Origin: Sphingomonas crusticola
GTDB taxonomy: Bacteria > Pseudomonadota > Alphaproteobacteria > Sphingomonadales > Sphingomonadaceae
Direction of reading: 5' to 3'
Length of the DNA stretch: 64,000 bases
NCBI RefSeq assembly: GCF_003391115.1
Contig: NZ_QTJP01000001.1
Location: forward strand, 2,046,001-2,110,000
In this document: positions 26,616 to 35,801 of the stretch, one piece after another
Layout: each line of letters starts with the position of its first letter
Numbering within the stretch: position 1 is the first letter of the stretch
Position numbers and translations under genes: made by a program
The notes under the pieces: generated by a model
Told to the model about the DNA's origin: nothing
What the model saw: only the letters and a program-made list of their open reading frames with translations
Database searches by the model: none

Positions 26616-27038
26616 CTATGACCGCGCATAGAGATAAGCCGCAATGTCGCGGGCGGCGGCATCGGTCACGCCCATTTCCGGCATCCCGCTTCCCGGCCGC
26701 AACGCCTGGGGATGCTGTAGCCAAAGGATCATTGTCTTCGGATCGTTGGGCAGCGATCCGGCGATCGTGGTGCGCTTGGAAATTCCGGAGAGGTCGGGCC
26801 CGACCTTGCCATTGGCTCCGGTGATACCCGGAATGATATGGCAGCTTCCGCAGCCATAACCGGCCATCAACGCGGGGCCGTTCGCAACCTTGCCGCCGGT
26901 GATCGCTTCGGCCCGCGCCTGGGTTTGTCCGCGATTTTGCAGATAGAGGGTAACACCCCCGATCCCGGCGGCGGCGATCGCCAGCAGCACGAGCGCGGCA
27001 AGAAACATCAGGGTGGAGGGGACGTGGCGCTTACGCAT
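26616..27038 (-). CDS. Membrane-anchored cytochrome c
   Basis: This 140-residue protein has one N-terminal membrane segment (LMFLAALVLLAIAAAGIGGVTLYL) and a class I cytochrome c domain. Haem attachment is CGSCH (residues 63-67) and the axial Met is in GSGMPEMG. It is the last gene of the cytochrome oxidase operon and overlaps the CtaG stop by eight bases. It is likely the periplasm-facing electron donor to, or partner of, the caa3 oxidase. Confidence 0.93.
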   Translation of the reverse strand: MRKRHVPSTLMFLAALVLLAIAAAGIGGVTLYLQNRGQTQARAEAITGGKVANGPALMAGYGCGSCHIIPGITGANGKVGPDLSGISKRTTIAGSLPNDPKTMILWLQHPQALRPGSGMPEMGVTDAAARDIAAYLYARS

Positions 27039-27909
27039 AAGCCGGCCTCAGCAAGCGCCGGACGACCAGCAAAGCGGCGCCCGCATGGATGAGGCCGCCC
27101 GGCACCCACATCAATAGGCCGGCAAATTGCTGGTCTTCGGCGGGCGACAGGCCGAACGGCGCAATCCCCAGTCGGGCATAGCCAGCATACCAGGGGCTGG
27201 TCGCGAACGCCATCAGCGCACCGAGCGCACCGGAGATGATGGAGGTGGCGATCAGGCACAGTGCGGCAATGCCGGGCGCGGTCCGCCGGCTCAGCATCGC
27301 CGTCCAGAATAGGAGCGCGCTGATCAGGAAGGACAGATGCTGCGCCGCATGCCAACCCTCGCTGGCAAGCGCGAGGTCGAATAAGGCGGGCGCGTGCCAT
27401 AACCACAAGGCGGCGGCCTGGAGCAAAGTCGCCGTGACCGGGCCGGTGAGGAAATGCCATGCGCTTTCGACCGGGCGGGCATTGGCGAGCAGGCCGATGC
27501 GGCGCCGGTCGCCCGGCGAGAACGCCCAGATCATCACCGCGAGCGGCTCCGCAAGCACCAGCAGCGGCGCGGCCAGCAGCATGATCAGCTCATGTTCGAA
27601 CATGTGCGCCGCGAAAGAGCGTTCGCCGGCCTGGTGCAATGGCGAGATTAGCGCGATGGCAAGAACAAGCCACCCGCCGGCGAACAGCCGGGCGCGCGCC
27701 ACCAGGCGGTAGGCGCCGAGCGACGAACGCGCATGAAGCCGCCGCCAGCCAAACGCGAACAGCGTTGCCGCAATCGCCAGCGGCACGATTATCCAGGGGT
27801 CCCACGTCCAGCCGGGTGTCTCGAAATGGGCGGCGCCCGTGTCGTGTGCCCAGGCCGGCATTGCCCACAGCCCGGCGAGCGGTGCTAGCTGCCTTCTCAG
27901 CGCAGGCAT
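27031..27909 (-). CDS. ctaG: Cytochrome c oxidase assembly protein, CtaG (caa3) type
   Basis: This 292-residue membrane protein has seven or so hydrophobic segments. Motifs match the caa3 CtaG family: PLHQAGERSFAAHMFEHELIMLLAAPLLVL, and the AAALWLWHAPALFDLAL, WHAAQHLSFLISALLFW and PEDQQFAGLLMWVPGG-like segments. It helps copper centre maturation of caa3 oxidases. I chose ATG 27909 (MPALRRQLA), which overlaps the preceding small membrane gene by 13 bases. Longer upstream starts run into that gene. Confidence 0.88.
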   Translation of the reverse strand: MPALRRQLAPLAGLWAMPAWAHDTGAAHFETPGWTWDPWIIVPLAIAATLFAFGWRRLHARSSLGAYRLVARARLFAGGWLVLAIALISPLHQAGERSFAAHMFEHELIMLLAAPLLVLAEPLAVMIWAFSPGDRRRIGLLANARPVESAWHFLTGPVTATLLQAAALWLWHAPALFDLALASEGWHAAQHLSFLISALLFWTAMLSRRTAPGIAALCLIATSIISGALGALMAFATSPWYAGYARLGIAPFGLSPAEDQQFAGLLMWVPGGLIHAGAALLVVRRLLRPAYA

Positions 27910-28205
27910 GGCGGCACCATCAGCAAAGCGAGCAGCTGAAAGGCGATGGCGAGCGCGAAGAAGCCCGCGACCACCAATGCCAGCCGCGCCAGCCACGGAT
28001 GGACCAGCACGCCCTCATGTGCGTGCAACGGCCAGGCGATCCGGAAGGCGACGGCGCAAACGGCCAGGCTGGCCACACCCCAGGCGATGCCGACGCCGGC
28101 CCGCGTGCAATCGGCGTGCAACAAGGCGGACAAGCCCTGCTCGAACAGGAACCACGTCACCGGCGGCAGCAGGAGCGCGGTCCAGGCGCGGGCGCGAATG
28201 CTCAT
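27897..28205 (-). CDS. Small three- to four-helix membrane protein in the oxidase operon
   Basis: This 102-residue protein has TM segments TALLLPPVTWFLFEQGLSALL, GIAWGVASLAVCAVAFRIAW and ARLALVVAGFFALAIAFQLLALLMV. It starts at ATG 28205 inside the stop of the subunit III gene (ATGA). Its position recalls small subunit IV-like or DUF proteins of caa3 operons, but no signature confirms it. It may be an accessory subunit or assembly factor. A longer upstream extension is only an open frame under subunit III. Confidence 0.8.
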   Translation of the reverse strand: MSIRARAWTALLLPPVTWFLFEQGLSALLHADCTRAGVGIAWGVASLAVCAVAFRIAWPLHAHEGVLVHPWLARLALVVAGFFALAIAFQLLALLMVPPCLR

Positions 28206-28819
28206 ATCGCCCTCGGCGCCCAATAGATGAGCGTATAGATAGGCAGCCAGGTGAGGACGACGAACGTCCAGTAATTGCAATTGTCCTCGACGTCGCAAAA
28301 CTGGTCGTCGCCGATGCGGTGGGTGAACAGCCAGGCGGTCTGGACGAGGCATTCGCCCAACTCCGTCACGATATGCGTGGTGTGGAGCACCAGTAGCAGC
28401 CACACGACCGATCCGTAGGCATCCTGATGCCAGCTCACACCGAGATGCGCGAATTCGAAGCCGCGCGGGACCAGTAGCGCTAGGCCGAACAAGGACATGA
28501 CGAGCGTGCCCCAGCGAACGCCGTTGGCATCGTGGGCGCGGGCGCGGCGCAGCACCCATATTGCCACGACTTCGCTCACCAGCAGCAATGCGGTGAAGAT
28601 GCCGCTCCACAATAAGCCCGGCAGCTGATCGCCCTTGGGCGGCCACGCCGCCGCCTGGGTCATCAGGTAAAGATATGCCGCCGCCGCCAGCGCGAACCCG
28701 GTTCCCTCGATTACCATGAAGCCGATATTGCCCCACCACACCAGATGGCGCGGACCGCTGGCGCTAGTCGGCAGATCGGCCACATTGCCGACGATCTCGA
28801 TCTCGCGCGGGCTGTTCAC
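28202..28819 (-). CDS. ctaE: Haem-copper oxidase subunit III
   Basis: This 205-residue membrane protein has five or six helices. The motifs LVWWGNIGFMVIEGTGFALAAAAYLYL, ALLLVSEVVAIWVLRRA, GLALLVPRGFEFAHLGVSWHQDAYGSVVWLLLVLHTTHIVTEL and YWTFVVLTWLPIYTLIYWAPR are typical of subunit III, including the conserved Glu in a helix and the final helix with aromatic residues. GTG 28819 overlaps the subunit I stop (GTGA). It stabilises proton uptake in subunit I. It is shorter than mitochondrial-type subunit III, as usual in caa3 operons. Confidence 0.9.
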   Translation of the reverse strand: MNSPREIEIVGNVADLPTSASGPRHLVWWGNIGFMVIEGTGFALAAAAYLYLMTQAAAWPPKGDQLPGLLWSGIFTALLLVSEVVAIWVLRRARAHDANGVRWGTLVMSLFGLALLVPRGFEFAHLGVSWHQDAYGSVVWLLLVLHTTHIVTELGECLVQTAWLFTHRIGDDQFCDVEDNCNYWTFVVLTWLPIYTLIYWAPRAI

Positions 28820-30708
28820 GATCGCACACCCAGTGGCCCGGTCGTCGCGCGCCCCCGCTGCGGCCAGAACCAGCCGGTCAGTGCGACGCCAATCAACGCC
28901 GTGCCGATGGGAACTGCCCATGCGGTGAAAATGCTGGCGATGAACATGACGCTGACGGCCAGCGCCGCGATGACCGGCCAGATCGAAGGCCCGCTGCTCT
29001 TGTGGCGGTAGATGGGGGCGCTATCGGTCACCGATGTGATCAGCACTTCACGATGATCGTTCGCCAGGCCCTGCATTACGGGAAGCCGGGGCTCGTCGTC
29101 CCATAGCGGCGCCGCGCTGTGGACGACCGGTATATAATCCATATTCCAGGGCGGCGGCGGGGAGCCGGTTGCCCATTCCAGCGTCGATCCCTGCCATGGA
29201 TCCGGCCCGGACGGCGCACCCCGCCAATAGCTGATGATCGCATTGGCGACGAAGACCAGCCCTCCCAATACGGATATGACGCTGCCGGCGGTGGCGATCT
29301 GGTTGAGCAGGTCCCAGCCCATGCCCGCCGGATAGGTATAGACCCGGCGTGGCATGCCGAGCAGCCCGAGCAGGTGCATCGGAAAGAAGCCGAGGTTGAA
29401 GCCGCCGACGATCGCGGCCAGCGCGACCTTGCCCCAGCGCTCCGACATCAGCCGGCCGGTCGCCTTAGGATACCAATAACAGAAGGCCCCGAAGAGCGGG
29501 AACAGAGCGCCGCCGACGAGCACGTAATGGAAATGCGCGACGATGAAATAGGTGTCGGTCAGCTGCAGGTTGAGCGCCGCAGAGGCGGTCATCACGCCCG
29601 ACAGCCCCCCGATGACGAAGGTCGCGAAGAAGGCCAGCATCCACAGCATCGGCGTGTCGAGGCGCGGCCGCCCGCTCCAGATCGTCGCGATCCAGCAGAA
29701 GATCTGCAAGCCGGCCGGAAGCGCGATCGCCATGCTCGCCGCGGTGTAGAAATCGTTGCCGAGCCGCGGCAGCCCGACGGCGAACATGTGATGCACCCAC
29801 AGGCCGAAGGCGAGCGCGCCGATCGAAATGATCGAAAGGACGATCACGCTGTGGCCGAACAGGCGGTGGCGCGAAAAGGTCTCGACGATGGCGGAGACGA
29901 AGCCGGTGGCGGGAATGAAGATGATGTAGACTTCGGGATGGCCGAAGAACCAGAAGAGATGCTGGAACAGCACGACGTCGCCGCCCGCCGCCGCCGAGAA
30001 GAAATGGGTGGAAACCAGCCGGTCCGAGATCAGCATGCTGGTCACCAGCATGATCGCCGGCATCGACAGGATCGTCATGATTGATGCGATCAGCATCGCC
30101 CACAGGAACACCGGCATGCGCGCGAGCGTCATGCCTGGCGGGCGCATCTTGAGGATGGTCACCGTGACGTTGACCGACGCGCACAAGGCGGCGACTTCGG
30201 TGAAGGTGATCATCTGTGCCCAGATGTCGGCGCGGTGGCCGGGAGAATAGTTCGGCCCCGCCAGCGGCGGATATTCGAACCAGCCGAGATCGGGCGTGAT
30301 GTCCATCGCGTGCGCGATCCACAGGGTCAGCACGCCGCCCAGATACAGCCAGAAGCTGAACGCGCCGAGGCGCGGGAACGCCATGTTGCGCGCGCCCAGC
30401 ATCAGCGGCACGAGCCACATCGCCATCGCCTCCATGATCGGCACGGAGACGAGGAACAGCATCGTCGAACCATGTAGCGAGAAGCTCTCATTATAGAGCT
30501 GCGGGCTCATCCGGGTATTTTCGGGCACCGACAGCTGCCAGCGCATGTCGAGCGCCAGCATGCCGGCGAGGAACAGCAGCAGCAGCGCGGTCACGATGTA
30601 GCGCGCGGCGATCCGCTTGTGATCAACCGTGACCAGGAACCCCCACAGTCCCGGCGGGTCGCGCCAGGTCGCGGCGAGCTGATCGTGCTGGCCCTGATCG
30701 GGCGTCAC
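28816..30708 (-). CDS. ctaD: Cytochrome c oxidase subunit I
   Basis: This 630-residue catalytic subunit reduces O2 and pumps protons. Visible motifs are LHGSTMLFLVSVP (haem a ligand), FWFFGHPEVYII (Cu-B His and cross-linked Tyr), HHMFAVGLPRLGNDF (two Cu-B His region) and IVAHFHYVLVGG (haem ligands). HPEVY places it in the A-type family. GTG 30708 overlaps the subunit II stop. The C-terminal portion after about residue 520 has two extra helices (MFIASIFTAWAVPIGTALIG). The upstream open frame into subunit II is spurious. Confidence 0.96.
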   Translation of the reverse strand: MTPDQGQHDQLAATWRDPPGLWGFLVTVDHKRIAARYIVTALLLLFLAGMLALDMRWQLSVPENTRMSPQLYNESFSLHGSTMLFLVSVPIMEAMAMWLVPLMLGARNMAFPRLGAFSFWLYLGGVLTLWIAHAMDITPDLGWFEYPPLAGPNYSPGHRADIWAQMITFTEVAALCASVNVTVTILKMRPPGMTLARMPVFLWAMLIASIMTILSMPAIMLVTSMLISDRLVSTHFFSAAAGGDVVLFQHLFWFFGHPEVYIIFIPATGFVSAIVETFSRHRLFGHSVIVLSIISIGALAFGLWVHHMFAVGLPRLGNDFYTAASMAIALPAGLQIFCWIATIWSGRPRLDTPMLWMLAFFATFVIGGLSGVMTASAALNLQLTDTYFIVAHFHYVLVGGALFPLFGAFCYWYPKATGRLMSERWGKVALAAIVGGFNLGFFPMHLLGLLGMPRRVYTYPAGMGWDLLNQIATAGSVISVLGGLVFVANAIISYWRGAPSGPDPWQGSTLEWATGSPPPPWNMDYIPVVHSAAPLWDDEPRLPVMQGLANDHREVLITSVTDSAPIYRHKSSGPSIWPVIAALAVSVMFIASIFTAWAVPIGTALIGVALTGWFWPQRGRATTGPLGVRS

Positions 30709-31682
30709 CGCCGCGTCGCCAGATAATGCGCGATCGCATTCGCGTCGGCTGGATTGAGCGGGATGGTGGGCATCATGGTGCCGGGCTTCAGCGCCTGCGG
30801 TTGCGTGATCCATCCCTGCAGATTGCCCCGCGTCATCGGCAATGTGCCTGCCGCGATCGAGCGGCGCGCGGCGAGATGGGTCAAATCGGGGCCTGCCCGG
30901 CCGGCGGCAGCGCTTCCGTGTACGACATGGCAGGCCGCGCAGGGGCCGGCGAACGCAGCGGCGCCGCGTTGCGCGACCGGGTCGGACGGCGCGGCCGCCG
31001 GAAGCGCCTGCGCCGCCAGCCAGGCGTCGAACGCAGCCGGTGGTTCGACCTTGACGTCGAACGCCATGTGCGCGTGCTGGGCACCGCAATATTCGCTGCA
31101 TTGCCCACGGAACCAGCCGAGCTGGCGCGGCGTGAGATCGATCAGGTTGCGCCGGCCCGGAATCATATCCAGCTTGCCCGCGACATTGGGTACCCAGAAG
31201 CTGTGGATCACGTCGGCCGAGCCGAGCGACACGCGCGTCGTGCGGCCCTGCGGCAAGTGCAATTCGTTGGCCGTCTCAATCCAGCGGCCGGTTGCGGCAT
31301 CGCGATATTCGATCCGCCACCAATATTGATGGCCGGTCACGCGTACCTTCATCGCGTCGCGGCCGCGCGTCGCGAACACCGCGCGATCTGCAAGGAAGCT
31401 GCCTACGATCAGTACGGTCAGCCCGACCAGGATCACCCCGGCAGCGACCCACACACCGCGGTCGAGCGCCGACTGATCGACCGCTGATCCTGTGCGCCTG
31501 CGATACAAGCCCCAGCCCAGCCCGGCCAACACCAGCACATAGATTATTCCGCACACGACAATGGACAGCAGCAGCAGGTTGTACAGTGCGACCGCCTGAT
31601 CGCCGCCGGGCGACAAGGGCGACTGATTGCCGCCGCACCCAGCGAGCATGAGCGGGGCGGACATGGCGATCAGCCGTCTCAT
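30705..31682 (-). CDS. ctaC: Cytochrome c oxidase subunit II with fused cytochrome c domain
   Basis: This 325-residue protein has a lipoprotein signal ending LMLAGC and two TM helices. The cupredoxin domain has VTGHQYWWRIEY and Cu-A ligands in GQCSEYCGAQHAHM. A C-terminal class I cytochrome c domain carries CAACH and a methionine in GTMMPTIPL. This fusion defines caa3-type oxidases, in which the haem c accepts electrons directly. ATG 31682 overlaps the upstream cytochrome stop (ATGA). Confidence 0.95.
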   Translation of the reverse strand: MRRLIAMSAPLMLAGCGGNQSPLSPGGDQAVALYNLLLLSIVVCGIIYVLVLAGLGWGLYRRRTGSAVDQSALDRGVWVAAGVILVGLTVLIVGSFLADRAVFATRGRDAMKVRVTGHQYWWRIEYRDAATGRWIETANELHLPQGRTTRVSLGSADVIHSFWVPNVAGKLDMIPGRRNLIDLTPRQLGWFRGQCSEYCGAQHAHMAFDVKVEPPAAFDAWLAAQALPAAAPSDPVAQRGAAAFAGPCAACHVVHGSAAAGRAGPDLTHLAARRSIAAGTLPMTRGNLQGWITQPQALKPGTMMPTIPLNPADANAIAHYLATRR

Positions 31683-32146
31683 TGCGGCCCCTGCCAATTG
31701 TCGCCGACCGGCTCCGCCCGCTGGTCCAGCGCTACGCGCCGCCGCTTCTCCGGAGTATGACTGGACAGGTCACGCACGTAAGCGGTGATCTGCCACAGCT
31801 GCTCGACCGGGATGCGCCGGCCGTAATCGAGCCGGCCATGGCGCGCGGTGATCGCATCATAGACATGGGCGAAGCCGAAGCCGTAGCGCCAATCGCTATC
31901 GGCCAGGTTCAGCACCTTGTCGGCGCTTTCCGTGTGACAGCGCGAACAGCCGTACCAGGCGAAATAGCGGCCGCCCTGCGACACCTGATTAAGATTGGCC
32001 TGATACTGAGCGATGCGCGGGTCATTATCGCCGGCGGGAAGGGTCTGCGGCGGCGTCGGCCCGACTTGGCGAGCCTCATTGCTGCACGCACAAAGTGCGA
32101 GTAGCGCGCCGATCGAAGCGATGCGTGCCACCCGCCTCAGCGCCAT
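31679..32146 (-). CDS. Lipoprotein cytochrome c, first gene of the caa3 operon
   Basis: This 155-residue protein has a lipoprotein signal (IGALLALCAC, Cys21) and one haem c site, CSRCH. A long QYQANLNQVSQGGRYFAWYGC lead-in and WRYGFGFAHVYDAITARHGRLDYGRRIPVEQLWQITAYVRDL follow. This resembles the mono-haem cytochromes that begin caa3/ACIII-type operons and deliver electrons. ATG 32146 is preceded by a GTG three bases upstream that could also start it; no clear ribosome site is visible. It is divergent from the second TonB receptor across about 270 bases. Confidence 0.88.
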   Translation of the reverse strand: MALRRVARIASIGALLALCACSNEARQVGPTPPQTLPAGDNDPRIAQYQANLNQVSQGGRYFAWYGCSRCHTESADKVLNLADSDWRYGFGFAHVYDAITARHGRLDYGRRIPVEQLWQITAYVRDLSSHTPEKRRRVALDQRAEPVGDNWQGPQ

Positions 32147-32419
32147 CACGTTTTGGTACGAGAGCCGCCGCCGAGGAGCTCCCTTTTACGCTCGGCGACA
32201 GGGCTGGCAGCTGCCAAGAAGATCTCCTTTGGTTCGGCGCCGCCTCGCATGCGCACGAATTGACGCCGCCTTTTGAGGGTGATGCCAACCGATTTCTTTT
32301 ACCTATGTTTATTCGACCGTTCCAGCCGACTGTTCCTGGCGCTCCCAGTTAGACGCTTTTTTTCTGGGGCGGCGCTCTTCTCAAATGCGGCAGTCTGGCG
32401 ATAACCTGCCACCGCACGG

Positions 32420-34984
32420 ATGGACCATCGCAACGCGGCGGAGGGGGGATTGGGCTTCACCAGCTGCGGGTTTGCGATCGTCATGCTGCTGGCCGCTGGC
32501 ACCGCCCCGACCGCGGACACGGCGCGCGTGCCCGATCAAACGGAGCCATCGCCCTCTGCTGAGGTGGTCGTGACCGGCCGCCGCGGATCGGCCGTGACTG
32601 ACATCGCCCCCCTGGCCACGCTCGACGCAGATACGATCGCGGCCACCGGTGCCAGCAGCATGGCCGAGCTGTTGCGCGCGATCCGCTCCGTAACCACAGC
32701 CGCCGACGGCTCGCCCCCCATCTATCTGCTCAATGGGCAGCGGGTTTCGGGCTATGACGAGATTGGCACCTTGCCGCCGGAGGCGCTTGAAAAAACCGAG
32801 GTGCTGCCCGAGCCGGCAGCGCTCAAGTTCGGCTATCCCCCAACGCGGCGCGTCGTTAATTTCATCACCAAGCGCCGTTTCCGGACGATCGAGACGAGTC
32901 TGTCGGCCGGTGCATCCACCGATGGCGGGGCCGGCAACGCGACTGTTCATGGGGCGCTGACGCGGTTGCGCAACAAGAGCCGGCTGACCTTGTCGACTGA
33001 TTATAGCCACACCGATGGTCTGCGTGCCTCGCAGCGGCCGATCGTCGCCGATCCCGAAGTACCGTTCGATGCGATCGGCAATGTGGGCGGGATCGGCGGC
33101 GGCGAGATCGACCCGCTCCTTACGGGGTTGGCCGGTACCGTCGTCACCAGGGCGCCGGTGCCGGGTGCGGTCGCGCAACGGTCCGATCTGGCGGCTTATG
33201 CCGCCGGCGCGGGCACGCTGCGGCCGTTCGAACCGGGCCGGCTGCGCTCGCTGACCGCGACCAACGACACGCTTAAGGGGAACGCCATTCTGTCTGGTCC
33301 GATCAGCAGATCGGTCGCCGGAACGATCAGTCTTTCGGCCGAACGCAGCATCGAACGTGGCCTCGCCGGTCCGGCGCGGGCGGTGCTTACCATACCGGGT
33401 GGCAACCCCTTCTCGCCGTTCGATCGCGACGTGCTGCTTTACCGCTCGCTGACCGAGGCCGACCCGCTGCGGCAGCATCAGGTCAAGACCACGCTGCACG
33501 CCGGGGGGACATTGCGCGGCGCCATAAGGGGCTGGCAGTGGGACGTAACCGGCGCCTACGACCAGCAGGAAGCCAATGCGCGCAACGGCCGTTCGGTCGA
33601 TCTTGCCGCCGCCAATGCCGCGATCGCCGCCGGGGCCAATCCGTTCCTGCCGCTGGACCCGTCCCTGCTCGGCGCCCGCCTCATCGATCGGCTGCACAGT
33701 CTGGTGACCACCGCCAACAGCAAGGCGGTCGTCACCGGTTCTCCCCTGCTGCTGCCGGCGGGGAAGGCGACGCTGACCGCGAGCGCGGAAGCGGAGCGGG
33801 CGACCGCCGACGCCACCACCCGCGGCTCGGATCCCTACCGTGCAAGCCTCGGCCGGAACCGCGCCGAAGGCAGCCTCGCCATCGATCTGCCGATCACCAG
33901 CAAGCAGGCCGGAATCTTGCCGTTCGTCGGAGATTTGTCGATCAACGCCTCGGCCAATGCACGGGCAGTGACCGGCTATGGCACGCTCCATGATACCACC
34001 TACGGAGCCAGCTGGAGCCCGCTTGCGGGCGTGCAATTGCTGGCGACGGCCAAGCAAAGCCAGGCCGCGCCCGACATGGCCGCGCGCTCCAACCCGGTCA
34101 CGCGCGGCGACAATGCCAGCATACTCGACTACGCGACCGGGCGGACGCTGATCGCGACCATCGTCAGCGGCGGCAATCCGGACTTGGCGCCGGAGCGGCG
34201 TAGGGTTCGTTCGCTCGCGCTCACCATAAAGCCGTTCGCGAAAAGCGAGCTGCGTCTCAGCGCCACGTTCGAAGCGACGCGCGTGCGCGACGCCGTCGCG
34301 ACTGTCTATGCCCTCACGCCGTTCACCCGCGCAACGCTCCCCAATCTCTTCGTGACCGACGCCAAGGGGCAGCTCACGGCGGTGATCTTCCGGCCGATCA
34401 ACATCGATCGCACCTGGACGAAAACCCTCAATCTCCAGCTCAATGCGTCGGGGCAGATCGGGGCGACTCCTCGGCCGCCGAAGGCCGGCGAGGCCAATCC
34501 CAAGCCGGTCGAGCGTGCATTCTATTATAGCGGGATCGGTGCCTATCTGACGCTCGAGAACCGCCTCCGCCTCATGCCGGGCACGCCGACGCTGGACATT
34601 ATAGAGGGCGGCACGATCACCGGCGGCGGTAGTCCCCATGCCGTGATCTACAGCTGGGGCGGGATCGGCTATCGCGGGCTCGGCGCCAAGTTCGATGCGC
34701 AGTGGGTCGGCAGCAGCCGGGTGCGCGGCGACGCGCCCGCCGCAGATCTCCGCTTCTTGGCGCAGCCCAATCTTGATGTGGGCATCTACATCTGGCCGCG
34801 CATGCTCATTCCGCATGCTCCGGCATGGATGCAGAAGCTGAAGTTCAGCCTCGACGTGGCGGATGCGCTCAACAGCCGCCAGCGCGTTCGCGACGGGAAT
34901 GGTCGCGTCCCCAGCCGCTTTCAGGCGGCGCTGCTCACGCCGGTCGGCCGCACCCTCAAGTTTACAATACGCAAATTGTTCTAG
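32420..34984 (+). CDS. Atypical TonB-dependent receptor-like protein
   Basis: This 854-residue outer-membrane protein has a poor signal-like N-terminus (GFAIVMLLAAGTAPTADTA) and a TonB-box-like EVVVTGRRG. A reduced plug follows: IYLLNGQRVSGYDEIGTLPPEALEKTEVLPEPAALKFGYPPTRRVVNFITK. There is no usual IRG motif. The barrel region runs from about residue 160 to RTLKFTIRKLF with terminal Phe. The plug is shorter and more variable than in classical receptors. The substrate is unknown. Codon use resembles the neighbours. It may start at the internal ATG 32480 instead. Confidence 0.8.
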   Translation: MDHRNAAEGGLGFTSCGFAIVMLLAAGTAPTADTARVPDQTEPSPSAEVVVTGRRGSAVTDIAPLATLDADTIAATGASSMAELLRAIRSVTTAADGSPPIYLLNGQRVSGYDEIGTLPPEALEKTEVLPEPAALKFGYPPTRRVVNFITKRRFRTIETSLSAGASTDGGAGNATVHGALTRLRNKSRLTLSTDYSHTDGLRASQRPIVADPEVPFDAIGNVGGIGGGEIDPLLTGLAGTVVTRAPVPGAVAQRSDLAAYAAGAGTLRPFEPGRLRSLTATNDTLKGNAILSGPISRSVAGTISLSAERSIERGLAGPARAVLTIPGGNPFSPFDRDVLLYRSLTEADPLRQHQVKTTLHAGGTLRGAIRGWQWDVTGAYDQQEANARNGRSVDLAAANAAIAAGANPFLPLDPSLLGARLIDRLHSLVTTANSKAVVTGSPLLLPAGKATLTASAEAERATADATTRGSDPYRASLGRNRAEGSLAIDLPITSKQAGILPFVGDLSINASANARAVTGYGTLHDTTYGASWSPLAGVQLLATAKQSQAAPDMAARSNPVTRGDNASILDYATGRTLIATIVSGGNPDLAPERRRVRSLALTIKPFAKSELRLSATFEATRVRDAVATVYALTPFTRATLPNLFVTDAKGQLTAVIFRPINIDRTWTKTLNLQLNASGQIGATPRPPKAGEANPKPVERAFYYSGIGAYLTLENRLRLMPGTPTLDIIEGGTITGGGSPHAVIYSWGGIGYRGLGAKFDAQWVGSSRVRGDAPAADLRFLAQPNLDVGIYIWPRMLIPHAPAWMQKLKFSLDVADALNSRQRVRDGNGRVPSRFQAALLTPVGRTLKFTIRKLF

Positions 34985-35019
34985 GTCGCGCCACCTCGTG
35001 TCGGCTGGCCCGGGCGATC

Positions 35020-35628
35020 CTATTTCGCCGTGACTACCAGTTCGATCCGCCGGTTCTTCGCGCGCCCCGCCGGCGTCGCATTGCTAGCGACGGGCTGGGT
35101 CAGCCCGCGCCCGTCGGTCGCGATCCGGCGCGGCTCGATGCCGCTGCGCAGCAGCAGCGCCGCCATGCGCTCGACCCGCTCGCGCGACAGCGCCAGATTT
35201 TGCTCGGGCGTCCCATCATTGTCGGTATGTCCGATCAGCGTCACCTGGGCATGTGGATAGGCGCGCAGGATCTGCGCGACCGCATACATGGTCCGCAGGG
35301 TCGCGGGATTGGGCTTGCTCTGCCACGGCTCGAATTCGATGCCGGTAAAGCGGAATTTCCGCGGCGCCGGCTGGGCTGATTTGAGGAAGGCGGCGAGTTG
35401 CTCTTCGGTCGATCCGCGCTCCACCGAAATCGCGCTGTCGGGCAGGAGGATCAGGTGCGCCGTCGGCGAGGGCTGCGCCCATTGCGGCTTCTTGCGATGG
35501 AATAGCTGCAGCTTGTGCTTGGCCGCCTGCGGCTTTTGCTCGGCGGCTGCCGGCTGCTCGCGGCATGCGCTCACGCCGGCTACCAAGGCGAATAACATCG
35601 CCGCCTGCAATCCGATCCGAAGTCTCAT
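35020..35628 (-). CDS. OmpA-family lipoprotein
   Basis: This 202-residue protein has a lipoprotein signal (LFALVAGVSAC). A basic linker (KPQAAKHKLQLFHRKKPQW) follows, then a C-terminal OmpA/MotB peptidoglycan-binding domain: FEPWQSKPNPATLRTMYAVAQILRAYPHAQVTLIGHTDNDGTPEQNLALSRERVERM, ending NRRIELV. The OmpA domain binds diaminopimelate of peptidoglycan. ATG 35628 lies right after a G-rich ribosome site. It is probably an outer-membrane lipoprotein tethering to the wall. It is divergent from the peptidase gene. Confidence 0.9.
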   Translation of the reverse strand: MRLRIGLQAAMLFALVAGVSACREQPAAAEQKPQAAKHKLQLFHRKKPQWAQPSPTAHLILLPDSAISVERGSTEEQLAAFLKSAQPAPRKFRFTGIEFEPWQSKPNPATLRTMYAVAQILRAYPHAQVTLIGHTDNDGTPEQNLALSRERVERMAALLLRSGIEPRRIATDGRGLTQPVASNATPAGRAKNRRIELVVTAK

Positions 35629-35801
35629 GCCGCCCCGCCCCCGAACCATTCCCGCGGACAATATGGCGAGCGGCCCTGCGGGTGCAATGGGCGGCCACGT
35701 TTAGGCGCGCTCGCTCGATCCCGCCACTAGCGGCGCGGCGGCTTATGCGCTTTACAGCGTGCAGGCCCGTGGCTGCGGGCGATCTTCTTGATGGGGCATC
35801 C

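Noticed and set aside
28816-31101. Longer start for cytochrome oxidase subunit I
   Set aside because: The upstream part runs under subunit II in another frame; the GTGA overlap start fits the family N-terminus.
32381-34816. Leftward 811-codon open frame rich in Arg and Gly
   Set aside because: Antisense to the second TonB receptor; composition is typical of a shadow frame.
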